A DNA stretch of 64,000 nucleotides, from positions 124,001 to 188,000 of the forward strand of contig NZ_AQQY01000005.1 in assembly GCF_000671395.1 (NCBI RefSeq). The letters run 5' to 3'. Of this stretch, positions 1 to 7,758 are shown one piece after another. This DNA comes from Actibacterium atlanticum (GTDB lineage: Bacteria; Pseudomonadota; Alphaproteobacteria; Rhodobacterales; Rhodobacteraceae). A program made the translations under genes and the position numbers. The notes beneath the pieces are model-generated. The model was given only the letters and a program-made list of their open reading frames with translations, searched no databases and was not told the DNA's origin. Each line of letters opens with the position of its first letter. Position 1 is the first letter of the stretch.

Positions 1-43
1 CAACCGATACAATCGCGAATACCTGAAAAGCATCGGTTTTTAG

Positions 44-87
44 CGATACACAAGTGATGCACAAGCGATGCACATCCCATGCATACG
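44..87 (+). repeat. Tandem array of four 11-bp iteron-like units, copy 1
   Basis: Four consecutive 11-bp units can be read: CGATACACAAG, TGATGCACAAG, CGATGCACATC and CCATGCATACG. The array ends about 30 bases before the ATG of the downstream dehydrogenase gene. A second array with the same period, orientation and an identical last unit lies at 4552-4595. An 11-bp period is about one helical turn, so bound proteins would sit on one face of the DNA. The function is unknown. I infer a protein-binding array or a dispersed chromosomal repeat. Confidence 0.75.
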
Positions 88-117
88 CGGTGCGGATTGG
101 CAGTAGGGAGCAATGCC

Positions 118-1254
118 ATGACGAAACTGAAATGGGGCATGATCGGGGGCGGCGAAGGCAGCCAGATCGGACCGGCACACCGGTTGGGCGCGCTGGCAGA
201 CGGGCGGTTTGAAATGACCGCGGGTGCGCTGGATCATCGGCCCGAGGCCGGGCGCGCCTATGCCCGGACACTTGGGATCGCGGCCGACCGCGCCTATGGC
301 GATTGGCAGGAAATGCTGGCGGGTGAAAAGGACCGGAAGGATCGGATTGATCTGGTGACCGTCGCCACCCCCAATGCCACGCATTTTGAGATCACCAAAG
401 CCTATCTGGAGGCGGGCTTTAACGTGCTGTGCGAAAAGCCGATGACCATGACGGTGGAGGAGGGCGAGGAGATCGTCCGCGTGGCCGAAAAATCCGGCAA
501 GATCTGCGCCGTGAACTATTGCTACAGTGCCTATCCCATGGTGCGACAGGCCCGCGCCATGGTGCGCGCAGCAGAGATCGGCAAGGTGCGGCTGGTCGTG
601 ACCAATTTCGCCCACGGCCATCACGGCGATGCCACGGATGCCGACAATCCGCGCGTGCGCTGGCGCTATGATCCGGCGATGGCTGGCGTTTCAGGCCAGT
701 TTGCCGATTGCGGCATTCATGCGCTGCACATGGCCAGTTTCATCTGCGATGATAAGGTCAAAACGCTGAGCGCCGATTTCGCGTCAACCATCCCAAGCCG
801 CGTCTTGGAGGATGACGCGATGGTCAATTTCCGGATGGAAGGCGGCACGGTGGGGCGGTTGTGGACCAGCTCGGTTGCGATTGGGCGGCAGCACGGGTTC
901 GACATTCAGGTGTTCGGGGAAACCGGAGGGCTGCGCTGGGCCTCGGAACAGCCCAACCAGCTGATCTATACCCCCGTGGGGGGACGCACACAGATCATCG
1001 AAAAAGGCGAAAGCGGGCTGCATGAAGATGCGCAGCGGCTGAGCCGTGTCGCCATCGCGCACCCCGAAGGGTTTCCTTTGGCCGTGGCCAATATCTATTG
1101 CGATCTGGCAGATGCGATTGCGGGCGAGGCACGCGACGGGTTGCCCAATGCCGCTGATGGCGTGCGGTCGATGGCGGCGGTGCACACGGCGGTGGCGTCC
1201 GCCCAAGAGGGCGGAGCGTGGTTGGACGCCCGGCCTTCGATCTTCAGGGATTAG
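118..1254 (+). CDS. Gfo/Idh/MocA family NAD(P)-dependent oxidoreductase
   Basis: Predicted soluble 378-residue dehydrogenase acting on a sugar, inositol or related polyol; the substrate is not determined. The N-terminal Rossmann fold shows GGGEGS at residues 10-15. The family EKP motif is at 106-108, and D197-x3-H201 fits the C-terminal substrate domain. I chose the ATG at 118 because GGGAG precedes it at a good distance; an upstream in-frame ATG at 79 lies in the repeat array. The gene converges on a LacI-type regulator 12 bases downstream, which suggests a carbohydrate catabolic locus extending to the left of the window. Confidence 0.85.
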   Translation: MTKLKWGMIGGGEGSQIGPAHRLGALADGRFEMTAGALDHRPEAGRAYARTLGIAADRAYGDWQEMLAGEKDRKDRIDLVTVATPNATHFEITKAYLEAGFNVLCEKPMTMTVEEGEEIVRVAEKSGKICAVNYCYSAYPMVRQARAMVRAAEIGKVRLVVTNFAHGHHGDATDADNPRVRWRYDPAMAGVSGQFADCGIHALHMASFICDDKVKTLSADFASTIPSRVLEDDAMVNFRMEGGTVGRLWTSSVAIGRQHGFDIQVFGETGGLRWASEQPNQLIYTPVGGRTQIIEKGESGLHEDAQRLSRVAIAHPEGFPLAVANIYCDLADAIAGEARDGLPNAADGVRSMAAVHTAVASAQEGGAWLDARPSIFRD

Positions 1255-1266
1255 AGCAGGGCGCGC

Positions 1267-2265
1267 TTACGGCTTTGGCCGAAGGGTGGCGCGCTCGATC
1301 ACTGAACAGGGGTAAATGCGCGCCTCGGGCAGACGCTCGGGCGTGTCCAGCATCGCGACCATCAGTTCGATCGAGGAGTCCACGATTTGCCCGATTGGCT
1401 GGTGGATCGTGGTCAGGTTGATGTTTTCCCAGCGCGACATTTCCATGTCGTTCAGCCCGATGATCCCGATATCATCCGGGCAGGACAGCCCGCTGTCCTT
1501 GATCGCCGAGAGCGCCCCGATCGAGAGCACATCATCGCCGCAGAAATACGCCTGCGCCGGGGTGTCCTGCAGCAGGCGCATCATCGCCTGACGGCCCGCG
1601 TCAAACGAATAAGCGCTGGCGAAGCTGGAAGTGGTTGCGATCTGCGGGTGGTTTGCCATTTGTGACATGAACCCGGTATGGCGATCCTGGGTCGAGGTGG
1701 CGCTTTGCGGCCCGCCAAGGAACGCCACCCGGCTGTACCCCCGCGCCACCAGTTCGCGCGCCGCCATTCGCCCGCATTCCACGTTGTCGATCCCGACGAC
1801 ATGCACCTGCGGGGTTGTGGCCGACCGGCCAAAGGCATGCACCACCGGGATGCCCGCATCGCGGAAGGCTTTGGAAAACAATGCTGGTAAGGTCGACGAT
1901 GCCACGATCACCCCATCCACCGAATATTGCCGCATCATGCGGACAGAGTTTTCCGGGTCTACCTCGTCTGACAGGTTCACCAGCAGTGGGCGCAATCCGC
2001 TGTCTTGCAGGCCGCGGGTAAAGCGGTCAAAGACCTCCAGAAAGATCGGGTTGTGGAAGTTGTTCGACACCAGCCCGATCAGTTTCGTGCGCCCGGTGGT
2101 CAGGGACGATGCCAGCGCGTTGGGGCTATAGCCCAGTTCTTTTGCGGCTTTTTCCACCTTGCGGCGCATCTTGGCCGAGACTGAGGCGCCATCGGTAAAA
2201 GTGCGCGACACGGCCGAGCGGGACACTCCGGCACGTTCGGCGACCTCTTTCAGCGTGACGGCCAT
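1267..2265 (-). CDS. LacI family transcriptional regulator
   Basis: Predicted cytoplasmic sugar-responsive repressor of 332 residues, normal for the family. The N-terminal LacI helix-turn-helix covers about residues 4-25 (TLKEVAERAGVSRSAVSR), followed by the hinge and a periplasmic-binding-protein-like effector domain (LIGLVSNNFHNPIF onward). An earlier ATG at 2337 would put the start inside a perfect operator palindrome (2334-2345) and place 24 extra residues before the HTH, so the ATG at 2265 is preferred. The palindrome lies about 70 bases upstream and suggests autoregulation. The natural target is probably the converging dehydrogenase or its unseen upstream operon. Confidence 0.88.
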   Translation of the reverse strand: MAVTLKEVAERAGVSRSAVSRTFTDGASVSAKMRRKVEKAAKELGYSPNALASSLTTGRTKLIGLVSNNFHNPIFLEVFDRFTRGLQDSGLRPLLVNLSDEVDPENSVRMMRQYSVDGVIVASSTLPALFSKAFRDAGIPVVHAFGRSATTPQVHVVGIDNVECGRMAARELVARGYSRVAFLGGPQSATSTQDRHTGFMSQMANHPQIATTSSFASAYSFDAGRQAMMRLLQDTPAQAYFCGDDVLSIGALSAIKDSGLSCPDDIGIIGLNDMEMSRWENINLTTIHQPIGQIVDSSIELMVAMLDTPERLPEARIYPCSVIERATLRPKP

Positions 2266-2333
2266 TGCAAGCAGCCCCCATTGGGTTGACGGTTCAGATG
2301 ATGACCGCACCATGAACGCCGGCGCGTTGAAAC

Positions 2334-2345
2334 GCAACCGGTTGC
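2334..2345. promoter_or_regulatory. LacI-type operator palindrome
   Basis: GCAACCGGTTGC is a perfect 12-bp palindrome with the central CG typical of LacI-family operators. It lies upstream of the LacI-type gene whose start is at 2265, so it most likely mediates autoregulation. No second copy was noticed in front of the dehydrogenase gene at 118. Confidence 0.7.
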
Positions 2346-2423
2346 AAGTATACGGCCCTTAGGCGGGATCAGCAGGCGTACGTGGGGCTGTCAGAGCATA
2401 TACAAACTCTCGGGGTGAAGGGC

Positions 2424-2834
2424 TTAGGTGGCGTCAGGCCCCATGATCATCCAATGGGTGCCAAAACGATCCTTGGTCATGCCAAATCCCTGGCTGAAAA
2501 ACGTGGCTTCAAACGGCATGATGACCTCGCCGCCCTCATTCAGCTGATCATAAAGCCCCTTGGCCCTTTCAACCGTGTCGCAGCTATACGACACCGACAC
2601 CGCCTGCTGCGGCAACCCCGGAAAGCCCACCGGGTTGTCCGAGGCCATCAGCAACGACCCGTCGGGCAAAGCGAACTGCGCATGCATGATCCGGTCCGAG
2701 GGCGGCATGCCTGCATCTTCGGGCGCGTCGTGATAGGTCATCGACATCATGTCAGAACCGCCAAACACCTTCATATAAAACGCCATCGCCTCGGCGCAGC
2801 AGTCCTCGAAATGGATATAGGGGATAAAGGGCAT
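2424..2834 (-). CDS. VOC superfamily (PhnB/glyoxalase-like) protein
   Basis: A 136-residue protein with the look of PhnB-type VOC proteins: it opens with PYIHFEDCCAEAMAFYMKVF and continues with the HAQFALPDGSLLMASD strand region. Such proteins form paired beta-alpha-beta-beta-beta modules and often bind a metal or small ligand; most PhnB-like members have no proven reaction. It diverges from ychF across a 109-base spacer. The length is complete for the family. No substrate can be inferred. Confidence 0.8.
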   Translation of the reverse strand: MPFIPYIHFEDCCAEAMAFYMKVFGGSDMMSMTYHDAPEDAGMPPSDRIMHAQFALPDGSLLMASDNPVGFPGLPQQAVSVSYSCDTVERAKGLYDQLNEGGEVIMPFEATFFSQGFGMTKDRFGTHWMIMGPDAT

Positions 2835-2943
2835 GGGAACCTCGTAATTTTAACCTTTCGCCCCGTCAGCCTAGCACAGCCCGCATTGCGCAACCGACCA
2901 CAAACGCATAGAAGGCCCCAAAATCAGATGATGGAGGCCCGCT

Positions 2944-4041
2944 ATGGGGTTCAAAACCGGTATCGTGGGCCTGCCCAACGTGGGCAAATCGACCCTGTTT
3001 AACGCGCTGACGAAAACCGCAGCGGCGCAGGCGGCGAACTTCCCGTTCTGCACCATTGAACCCAACGTGGGCGAAGTGGCCGTGCCCGACGCGCGGCTGG
3101 ACAATCTGGCCGAACTGGCGGGCTCCAAACAGATCATCCCCTCGCGCATGACCTTTGTGGACATCGCCGGTCTGGTGAAAGGCGCGTCCAAGGGCGAAGG
3201 CCTGGGCAACCAGTTCCTGGCCAACATCCGCGAATGTGACGCCATCGCCCACGTCCTGCGCTGTTTCGAAGACGGCGATGTCACCCATGTGGAAGGCCGC
3301 GTGAACCCCGTCGAAGACGCCGAGGTGATCGAGACCGAGCTGATGCTGGCCGACATGGAAAGCATCGAAAAGCGTCTGCAAAACATCGTGCGCAAAGTGC
3401 GCGGCGGCGACAAAGAAGCGGTTCAACAAGAACGCCTGCTGCGCGCCGCGATGGACGCGCTGGAAAACGGCAAACCGGCCCGCACGGTTGAGGTGGACGA
3501 AGAAGACGCCAAAGCCTGGGCCATGCTGCAACTGCTGACCACCAAGCCGATCCTTTATGTCTGCAACGTGGCCGAAGACGAAGCGTCTGAGGGCAACGAA
3601 CACTCTGCCGCTGTCGCTAAGATGGCCGCTGATCAAGGCGCGGCCTCGGTCGTGATTTCCGCCAAGATCGAAGAGGAAATCAGTCAGTTGGACGCGGATG
3701 AGGCCGAGATGTTCCTGGGCGAACTGGGCCTTGAAGAAGCGGGCCTCGACCGCCTGATCCGCGCCGGGCACACCCTGCTGAACCTGCAAACCTATTTCAC
3801 CGTCGGCCCCAAAGAGGCTCGCGCCTGGACCATCCCCATCGGCGCCTCGGCCCCGCAAGCGGCAGGCGTCATCCACGGCGATTTCGAAAAAGGTTTCATC
3901 CGCGCCGAAACCATCGCCTATGACGACTTCATCGCCGCCGGCAGCGAACAAGCCGCCAAAGAGGCCGGCAAAATGCGCGCGGAAGGCAAGGGCTACGTGG
4001 TGCAAGACGGCGACGTGATGCACTTCTTGTTCAATACCTGA
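2944..4041 (+). CDS. ychF: Redox-regulated ribosome-binding ATPase/GTPase YchF
   Basis: Universally conserved Obg-family P-loop NTPase of 365 residues, the usual length. The Walker A/G1 motif GLPNVGKST lies near the N-terminus, followed by FPFCTIEPN and the DIAGLVKGAS switch II region. A central coiled-coil segment and a C-terminal TGS-type domain (GPKEARAWTIP, then GDFEKGFIRAETI) complete the family architecture. YchF binds ribosomes, prefers ATP over GTP and affects stress responses. A GGAGG-like site precedes the ATG. The gene stands alone here. Confidence 0.97.
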   Translation: MGFKTGIVGLPNVGKSTLFNALTKTAAAQAANFPFCTIEPNVGEVAVPDARLDNLAELAGSKQIIPSRMTFVDIAGLVKGASKGEGLGNQFLANIRECDAIAHVLRCFEDGDVTHVEGRVNPVEDAEVIETELMLADMESIEKRLQNIVRKVRGGDKEAVQQERLLRAAMDALENGKPARTVEVDEEDAKAWAMLQLLTTKPILYVCNVAEDEASEGNEHSAAVAKMAADQGAASVVISAKIEEEISQLDADEAEMFLGELGLEEAGLDRLIRAGHTLLNLQTYFTVGPKEARAWTIPIGASAPQAAGVIHGDFEKGFIRAETIAYDDFIAAGSEQAAKEAGKMRAEGKGYVVQDGDVMHFLFNT

Positions 4042-4375
4042 TACCTCCCAGAAGAGATGTTTCCTGTGCCAAGCGGAGAACAAGGCAAGGAAGGTGTCGA
4101 CTTGTGACGGTCCTGGCCCCAAAAGGGCCCCGGATTGCGCATCTTGGTGCTCGATCAGCCTAAGTGACTGGCGTGCTTGCAGAAATGCGGTGGCTCTTGC
4201 TTAAAGTACCAAGAATTTACTCAGGAAAAGTGCTGCCACCGCCCGCATGCCACGCAAGGGAAGCAAGCGCGGGAAATCGAAAGAAATCCTACGCAATCAG
4301 GGTTTGCTTCAAGTCCGGAAAAACAAAAGAAAAGGCCGCCCGAGGCGACCCAATCAAACACACAAAACTGTATGG
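4042..4375. other. Intergenic stretch between ychF and tRNA-Ser
   Basis: No credible gene is seen in these 334 bases. The stretch holds a GC-rich inverted repeat near 4119-4136 without a T tract and, at 4321-4350, the minus-strand terminator of the tRNA gene. It lies at the 3' side of a tRNA-Ser gene, a common integration position, but no duplicated tRNA end was noticed. Confidence 0.6.
4321..4350 (-). terminator. Rho-independent terminator of tRNA-Ser
   Basis: Read on the minus strand, GGTCGCC pairs with GGCGGCC (one G-T wobble) around a TCG loop and is followed by TTTTCTTTTG. It lies 26 bases past the tRNA 3' end. Confidence 0.8.
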
Positions 4376-4465
4376 TGGCGGAGACGAAGGGATTCGAACC
4401 CTCGAGACGGTTTCCCGCCTACTCCCTTAGCAGGGGAGCGCCTTCGACCACTCGGCCACGTCTCC
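4376..4465 (-). tRNA. tRNA-Ser (anticodon GCT)
   Basis: The minus-strand transcript starts GGAGACG, which pairs with CGTCTCC at the 3' end, followed by discriminator G and an encoded CCA (4376-4378). The anticodon arm is CTCCC-CTGCTAA-GGGAG, giving GCT (complement of 4429-4431), which reads AGC/AGU codons. The T arm carries GGTTCGAATCC. The long variable arm gives about 90 nt, as expected for a class II serine tRNA. A likely promoter and a terminator flank it, so it is probably a single-gene transcript. Confidence 0.97.
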
Positions 4466-4474
4466 GTCGACCCG

Positions 4475-4502
4475 TTTATCGAGACTGGCGACGGGGGGCA
4501 AG
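4475..4502 (-). promoter_or_regulatory. Likely promoter of tRNA-Ser
   Basis: On the minus strand, CTTGCC and GATAAA are separated by 16 bases, with the -10-like element ending about 9 bases before the tRNA 5' end. This fits a sigma-70 promoter but was recognised by eye only. Confidence 0.45.
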
Positions 4503-4551
4503 AGGGGCGCGCGAAGAAATCTTAGCTGCGCGCGCGAGGGGCCGTTTCGGG

Positions 4552-4595
4552 GCATGCACATCCCATGCACAACCGATGCACATTCCATGCATACG
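4552..4595 (+). repeat. Tandem array of four 11-bp iteron-like units, copy 2
   Basis: Four consecutive 11-bp units: GCATGCACATC, CCATGCACAAC, CGATGCACATT and CCATGCATACG. Period, orientation and last unit match the array at 44-87. It lies between tRNA-Ser and the TPR gene, about 70 bases before that gene's chosen start. Unit consensus is roughly SSATGCACAWS. Function unknown. Confidence 0.75.
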
Positions 4596-4667
4596 CCCCG
4601 CAGATCGCGCATCCGGTGGTTGATCGACCCCGAACCTGCGTTAAGCTGCCCACAGGACGGGGTGCTT

Positions 4668-6572
4668 ATGTTTGATAGATCGCTTCATACCGGAAATGTT
4701 GCCGTTGCTTTTGCCACCGTTGCCAGCGCGGCGGCGGACCCTTTGACCCTTGGCGTGGCAGGGGCGTTGATCTCAGGCGCGCTATCGGGGACCGAGCTTT
4801 TCAAAAACGCCAACCGCGCGCAAAAGTCGCTGGCCAAAGAGATGACGGATGTGATGCAGGCCAGCATTGCGGAGGCCGACATGCCCGAAGACCGCCGCAA
4901 ACACGTCACGCAGATGTTGTCGATCTTTCCGCCGGGGATCGAAGATCTGGCACGAGGCAGCATGGTGGCAAGCACCATCGCGAACAACATGCGCGCATTT
5001 GTGGCGGCAAATGCCCGCGACGGGGTCCATAAAGGCGACGATGAACTTGATGCATATGCACAAGTGATGCGCGAAACCCTTGCCCCGTTTCTGACCCCCG
5101 ACACGCTGATCGAAGGAATGCTGGCCGAGCTTCTGGCGCGCTCGGAAAAATCCGGTGATGCGGACCGTATGCGCGATGAAGGCATAACTGAGAAAGCCAT
5201 CATCCGGCTGGCGCAGCGGATCGCGGGGGAAACCGACGATCTGGGCCGGGCCTGGCTGGAGCTGCAAAATGCCATGGATATCGCGGTGCGAGTGCAGCAG
5301 GAGGGGCGGGTGCCGTCAAACCACGGGGATTTCGTGGATGAGGTGCTGAAACGCGTGACGGCGCTGTCGGCGGAGGGTGAATACACCCAGGCCGGGGATG
5401 AGATCGCCGAGGCTTTGGCCAAGGTCGAGGCCGAGAAAGCCCGGCTGCTGCGCTCGGGCATTGAAATGGCGATGCTGGCCGGGGACAGCGCCCGCACCGC
5501 CGCGCTGCTGGTGCAACAGGCCGAGGCCGAGGGCTCAATTGGGTACCAAGAACTACGGGCTTTGCATAAGCCGTTCTACGAAAGAGGCCGTGACGAAGGG
5601 CTGGCGTTGGATTTGAACATCGCGATAGATTTGGCGCGGATAATACTCTCGCGCAGTCGTGATAGTGGGACACGCTGCGCAGCTTGGAACATTCTCGGGC
5701 TCTCATTGCAGGTCTCAGGAGCACATCAAGTTGATCCGTCAGGATTGGAGCGGGCTGTCGATGCCTTTCGAGAGGCGCTTGGATTTGCCGCGGATGGCTG
5801 CTCGCGTGAAGAACTCGCAATGACCCAAAACAATCTTGGAATTGCGCTGGGGCAACTGGGAGGACGCGAAGACAGCGGAGCGCTGATGGCGCAAGCTGTT
5901 TCCGCGTTCAAAGATGGGTTGAAAACCTGCTCTCAAGAACGCTCACCAGCTCGCTGGGCTTTGCTGCAAACCAATCTAGGGGCTGCACTCCAAGAATTAG
6001 GTATGCGCCAGAACAGTGCTGCAACACTTCGGGCTGCGGTTGATGCGTTTGAAAAGGCATTGCAGGAACGACACCCTACCCGAAACCCAATCGACTGGGC
6101 GGCAACTCAAAGTAATTTAGGAATAGCATATATTGAGCTTGCAAAACACGCGCAGGATCAAACCTATCTTACATTGGCGTTGCAAGCCTTCGAGTCTGCT
6201 TTGAGAGAGCGGCGGCGAGAGAAACAGCCGCTTGCTTGGGCTGAGACCCAAGACAATCGGGGCAGCGCCCTACGTTTGCTTGGGATGCTCCAGGGCGATC
6301 CTGGCCAACTTGAACTGGCTCAAATGGCCCATGAGGATGCGCTTCTAGAATTCAGCCAAGATAGGGTGCCGATGAGTTGGGCGAAGACCCAAGGCAATCT
6401 GGCCAATGTACATCTCGCGTTCTTTGATGTGACGGATGAGGCCGAGCATCTGGATCAGGCGTTGAACCACTCCCAGGCGGCGCGGGAGGTGTTCGCGCAG
6501 GCCGGGGCCAATCAGTATCTGGCAATCACTGATGCTAACATCGCCAAGATCGAAGCGCGGCGGGCGGGGTAA
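4668..6572 (+). CDS. TPR-repeat protein with 47-residue repeats, function unknown
   Basis: A 634-residue protein I do not recognise as a named family. Residues 1-330 hold a hydrophobic, small-residue-rich stretch near 15-45 and a long helical region. From about residue 341, five repeats follow with a strict 47-residue period. Their start marks are NILG, NNLG, TNLG, SNLG and DNRG at 341, 388, 435, 482 and 529, each preceded by a WA-x-TQ-like motif, and a partial unit starts at 576. These are TPR-like helical hairpins of the kind that act as sensors or scaffolds. No P-loop, protease or nuclease motif is visible. Start 4668 has AGGACGGGG upstream; the frame is open back through the 11-bp array. 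The repeat half looks less GC-rich than the N-terminal half. It lies next to tRNA-Ser, suggesting acquisition. Confidence 0.75.
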   Translation: MFDRSLHTGNVAVAFATVASAAADPLTLGVAGALISGALSGTELFKNANRAQKSLAKEMTDVMQASIAEADMPEDRRKHVTQMLSIFPPGIEDLARGSMVASTIANNMRAFVAANARDGVHKGDDELDAYAQVMRETLAPFLTPDTLIEGMLAELLARSEKSGDADRMRDEGITEKAIIRLAQRIAGETDDLGRAWLELQNAMDIAVRVQQEGRVPSNHGDFVDEVLKRVTALSAEGEYTQAGDEIAEALAKVEAEKARLLRSGIEMAMLAGDSARTAALLVQQAEAEGSIGYQELRALHKPFYERGRDEGLALDLNIAIDLARIILSRSRDSGTRCAAWNILGLSLQVSGAHQVDPSGLERAVDAFREALGFAADGCSREELAMTQNNLGIALGQLGGREDSGALMAQAVSAFKDGLKTCSQERSPARWALLQTNLGAALQELGMRQNSAATLRAAVDAFEKALQERHPTRNPIDWAATQSNLGIAYIELAKHAQDQTYLTLALQAFESALRERRREKQPLAWAETQDNRGSALRLLGMLQGDPGQLELAQMAHEDALLEFSQDRVPMSWAKTQGNLANVHLAFFDVTDEAEHLDQALNHSQAAREVFAQAGANQYLAITDANIAKIEARRAG

Positions 6573-6648
6573 GGTCTGCTCGGTGCGTTAGAAATCCGGG
6601 CGGTTTTGCGGTAGGCTGGGGCAGTGAGGTTTGCAAAGGGATCGTGTG

Positions 6649-7611
6649 ATGATCAGCGTATTGCGTCGTTTCAGTGTGATTGCCGCCCTGTCTTTGGCGG
6701 CGGGGCCGGGGTGGGCCTCGGGCGATATCCCGGCTTGGTTGCAGCGGCATGTGGGCGTGGGGGAAGGCCAGATCGCGCCGGTGGTGTTGCAGCGCGCGCG
6801 GGAGTTGCACCAACGTAAGCGGGCCGAGGGTGCGGTGCGCAACCCGTGTTACTTTGCCATGGACGCCACCCGCCCCAGCACCGGCAGCGACGGTCAGCCG
6901 GGGCGGCGGTTTTACGTGATCTGCGAGGGGGACCGGACCTTTCGCGCGACCTCCTCGGGCTATGGGAATGGCCGCAAGCTGGAGCGCGCGAATTTCGCCA
7001 ATGGCCGCGAATGCGCGCGCAATTTCAGCAATGCCGAAGGATCGAAACTGACGGCGGGCGGGAATTATGTGACGGCGGAAACGCGGACCTCGTTCAAGGG
7101 CTATCACACCCAGTCGGGCAAGCGTACGCCGTTTTACCGCACCTTCATTCTGTTCGATGGTGAGGGCGAGACCCGCAACGCGCGTGAACGCGCCATCGGT
7201 GGGCACAGGGCGGCGTTTTTGCGCTGGCAATGCCGGTTTGAGAACCCCGGCAGCTCTCATGCCGATGCGGAGGGGTATGTGCCTTACGGGCGGCTGGTGG
7301 ATTACACCAGTGGCCGCAGCAACGGGTGTACGACATGGTCCGAGGAGGTTTCAGCCGAGATTGTCGGGATGGTCGAGGGCAACCCGGCGGCGCTGTATAT
7401 TTACCCCGAGGGCAAAGACATCAACGCCGTCGCCCGCGCGGTGCAAAAGGGGCGTTCGTTGGGCGCAGAGGGGCTTTATTGGAATGCCTCGTGCTTGGGC
7501 AAAATCGGCACGCCGAAGTTCTGGCCCAAACGCAAGCTGCAGCCGATCATCAACGACTGGCGCCGGTCGCTGCCCAAGCAGCCACCAAGGGTTTTGCCGA
7601 TTTGTCAGTGA
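6649..7611 (+). CDS. Secreted murein L,D-transpeptidase-like protein (YkuD_2-like)
   Basis: A 320-residue protein with an N-terminal signal peptide (RRFSVIAALSLAAG..., likely cut after GWAS). The pattern of the murein L,D-transpeptidase catalytic-domain family is visible: YFAMDATRPS near 68, a RNFSNAEGS stretch near 124, RAIGGHRA with H186, and SNGCTTW with the putative nucleophile C227. It would act on periplasmic peptidoglycan. AAAGGG 8 bases before the ATG supports this start; an in-frame TTG exists at 6631. Overall similarity is recognised by motif order only, so the catalytic assignment is likely but not certain. Confidence 0.7.
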   Translation: MISVLRRFSVIAALSLAAGPGWASGDIPAWLQRHVGVGEGQIAPVVLQRARELHQRKRAEGAVRNPCYFAMDATRPSTGSDGQPGRRFYVICEGDRTFRATSSGYGNGRKLERANFANGRECARNFSNAEGSKLTAGGNYVTAETRTSFKGYHTQSGKRTPFYRTFILFDGEGETRNARERAIGGHRAAFLRWQCRFENPGSSHADAEGYVPYGRLVDYTSGRSNGCTTWSEEVSAEIVGMVEGNPAALYIYPEGKDINAVARAVQKGRSLGAEGLYWNASCLGKIGTPKFWPKRKLQPIINDWRRSLPKQPPRVLPICQ

Positions 7612-7758
7612 TTTCGGGGTGGCATAGCCCAAGTCGCGTGCAGTCAGACGAAACCTGGTTTGACGTGTCGGTTTAAACATCCTGTGTGGGCGGAGAGCGG
7701 TCGTTCGCTGCGATAAACTTGAAGGTCTGTTTCGATTTCTAGGACTACAAATCTTTGT

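Noticed and set aside
68-106. 12-codon frame MHIPCIR... inside the first 11-bp array, echoed in the second
   Set aside because: The shared peptide follows from the shared DNA repeat; no ribosome-binding site supports translation.
2866-4122. Long open frame antisense to ychF
   Set aside because: The frame is Gly/Phe/His-rich and lies opposite a fully recognisable ychF; it reflects GC-rich codon bias.
4119-4136. GC-rich inverted repeat after ychF as a terminator
   Set aside because: The stem is short and there is no T tract.
4042-4465. Integrated element at tRNA-Ser with a duplicated tRNA end
   Set aside because: No second copy of the tRNA 3' end and no integrase gene are seen near this tRNA.
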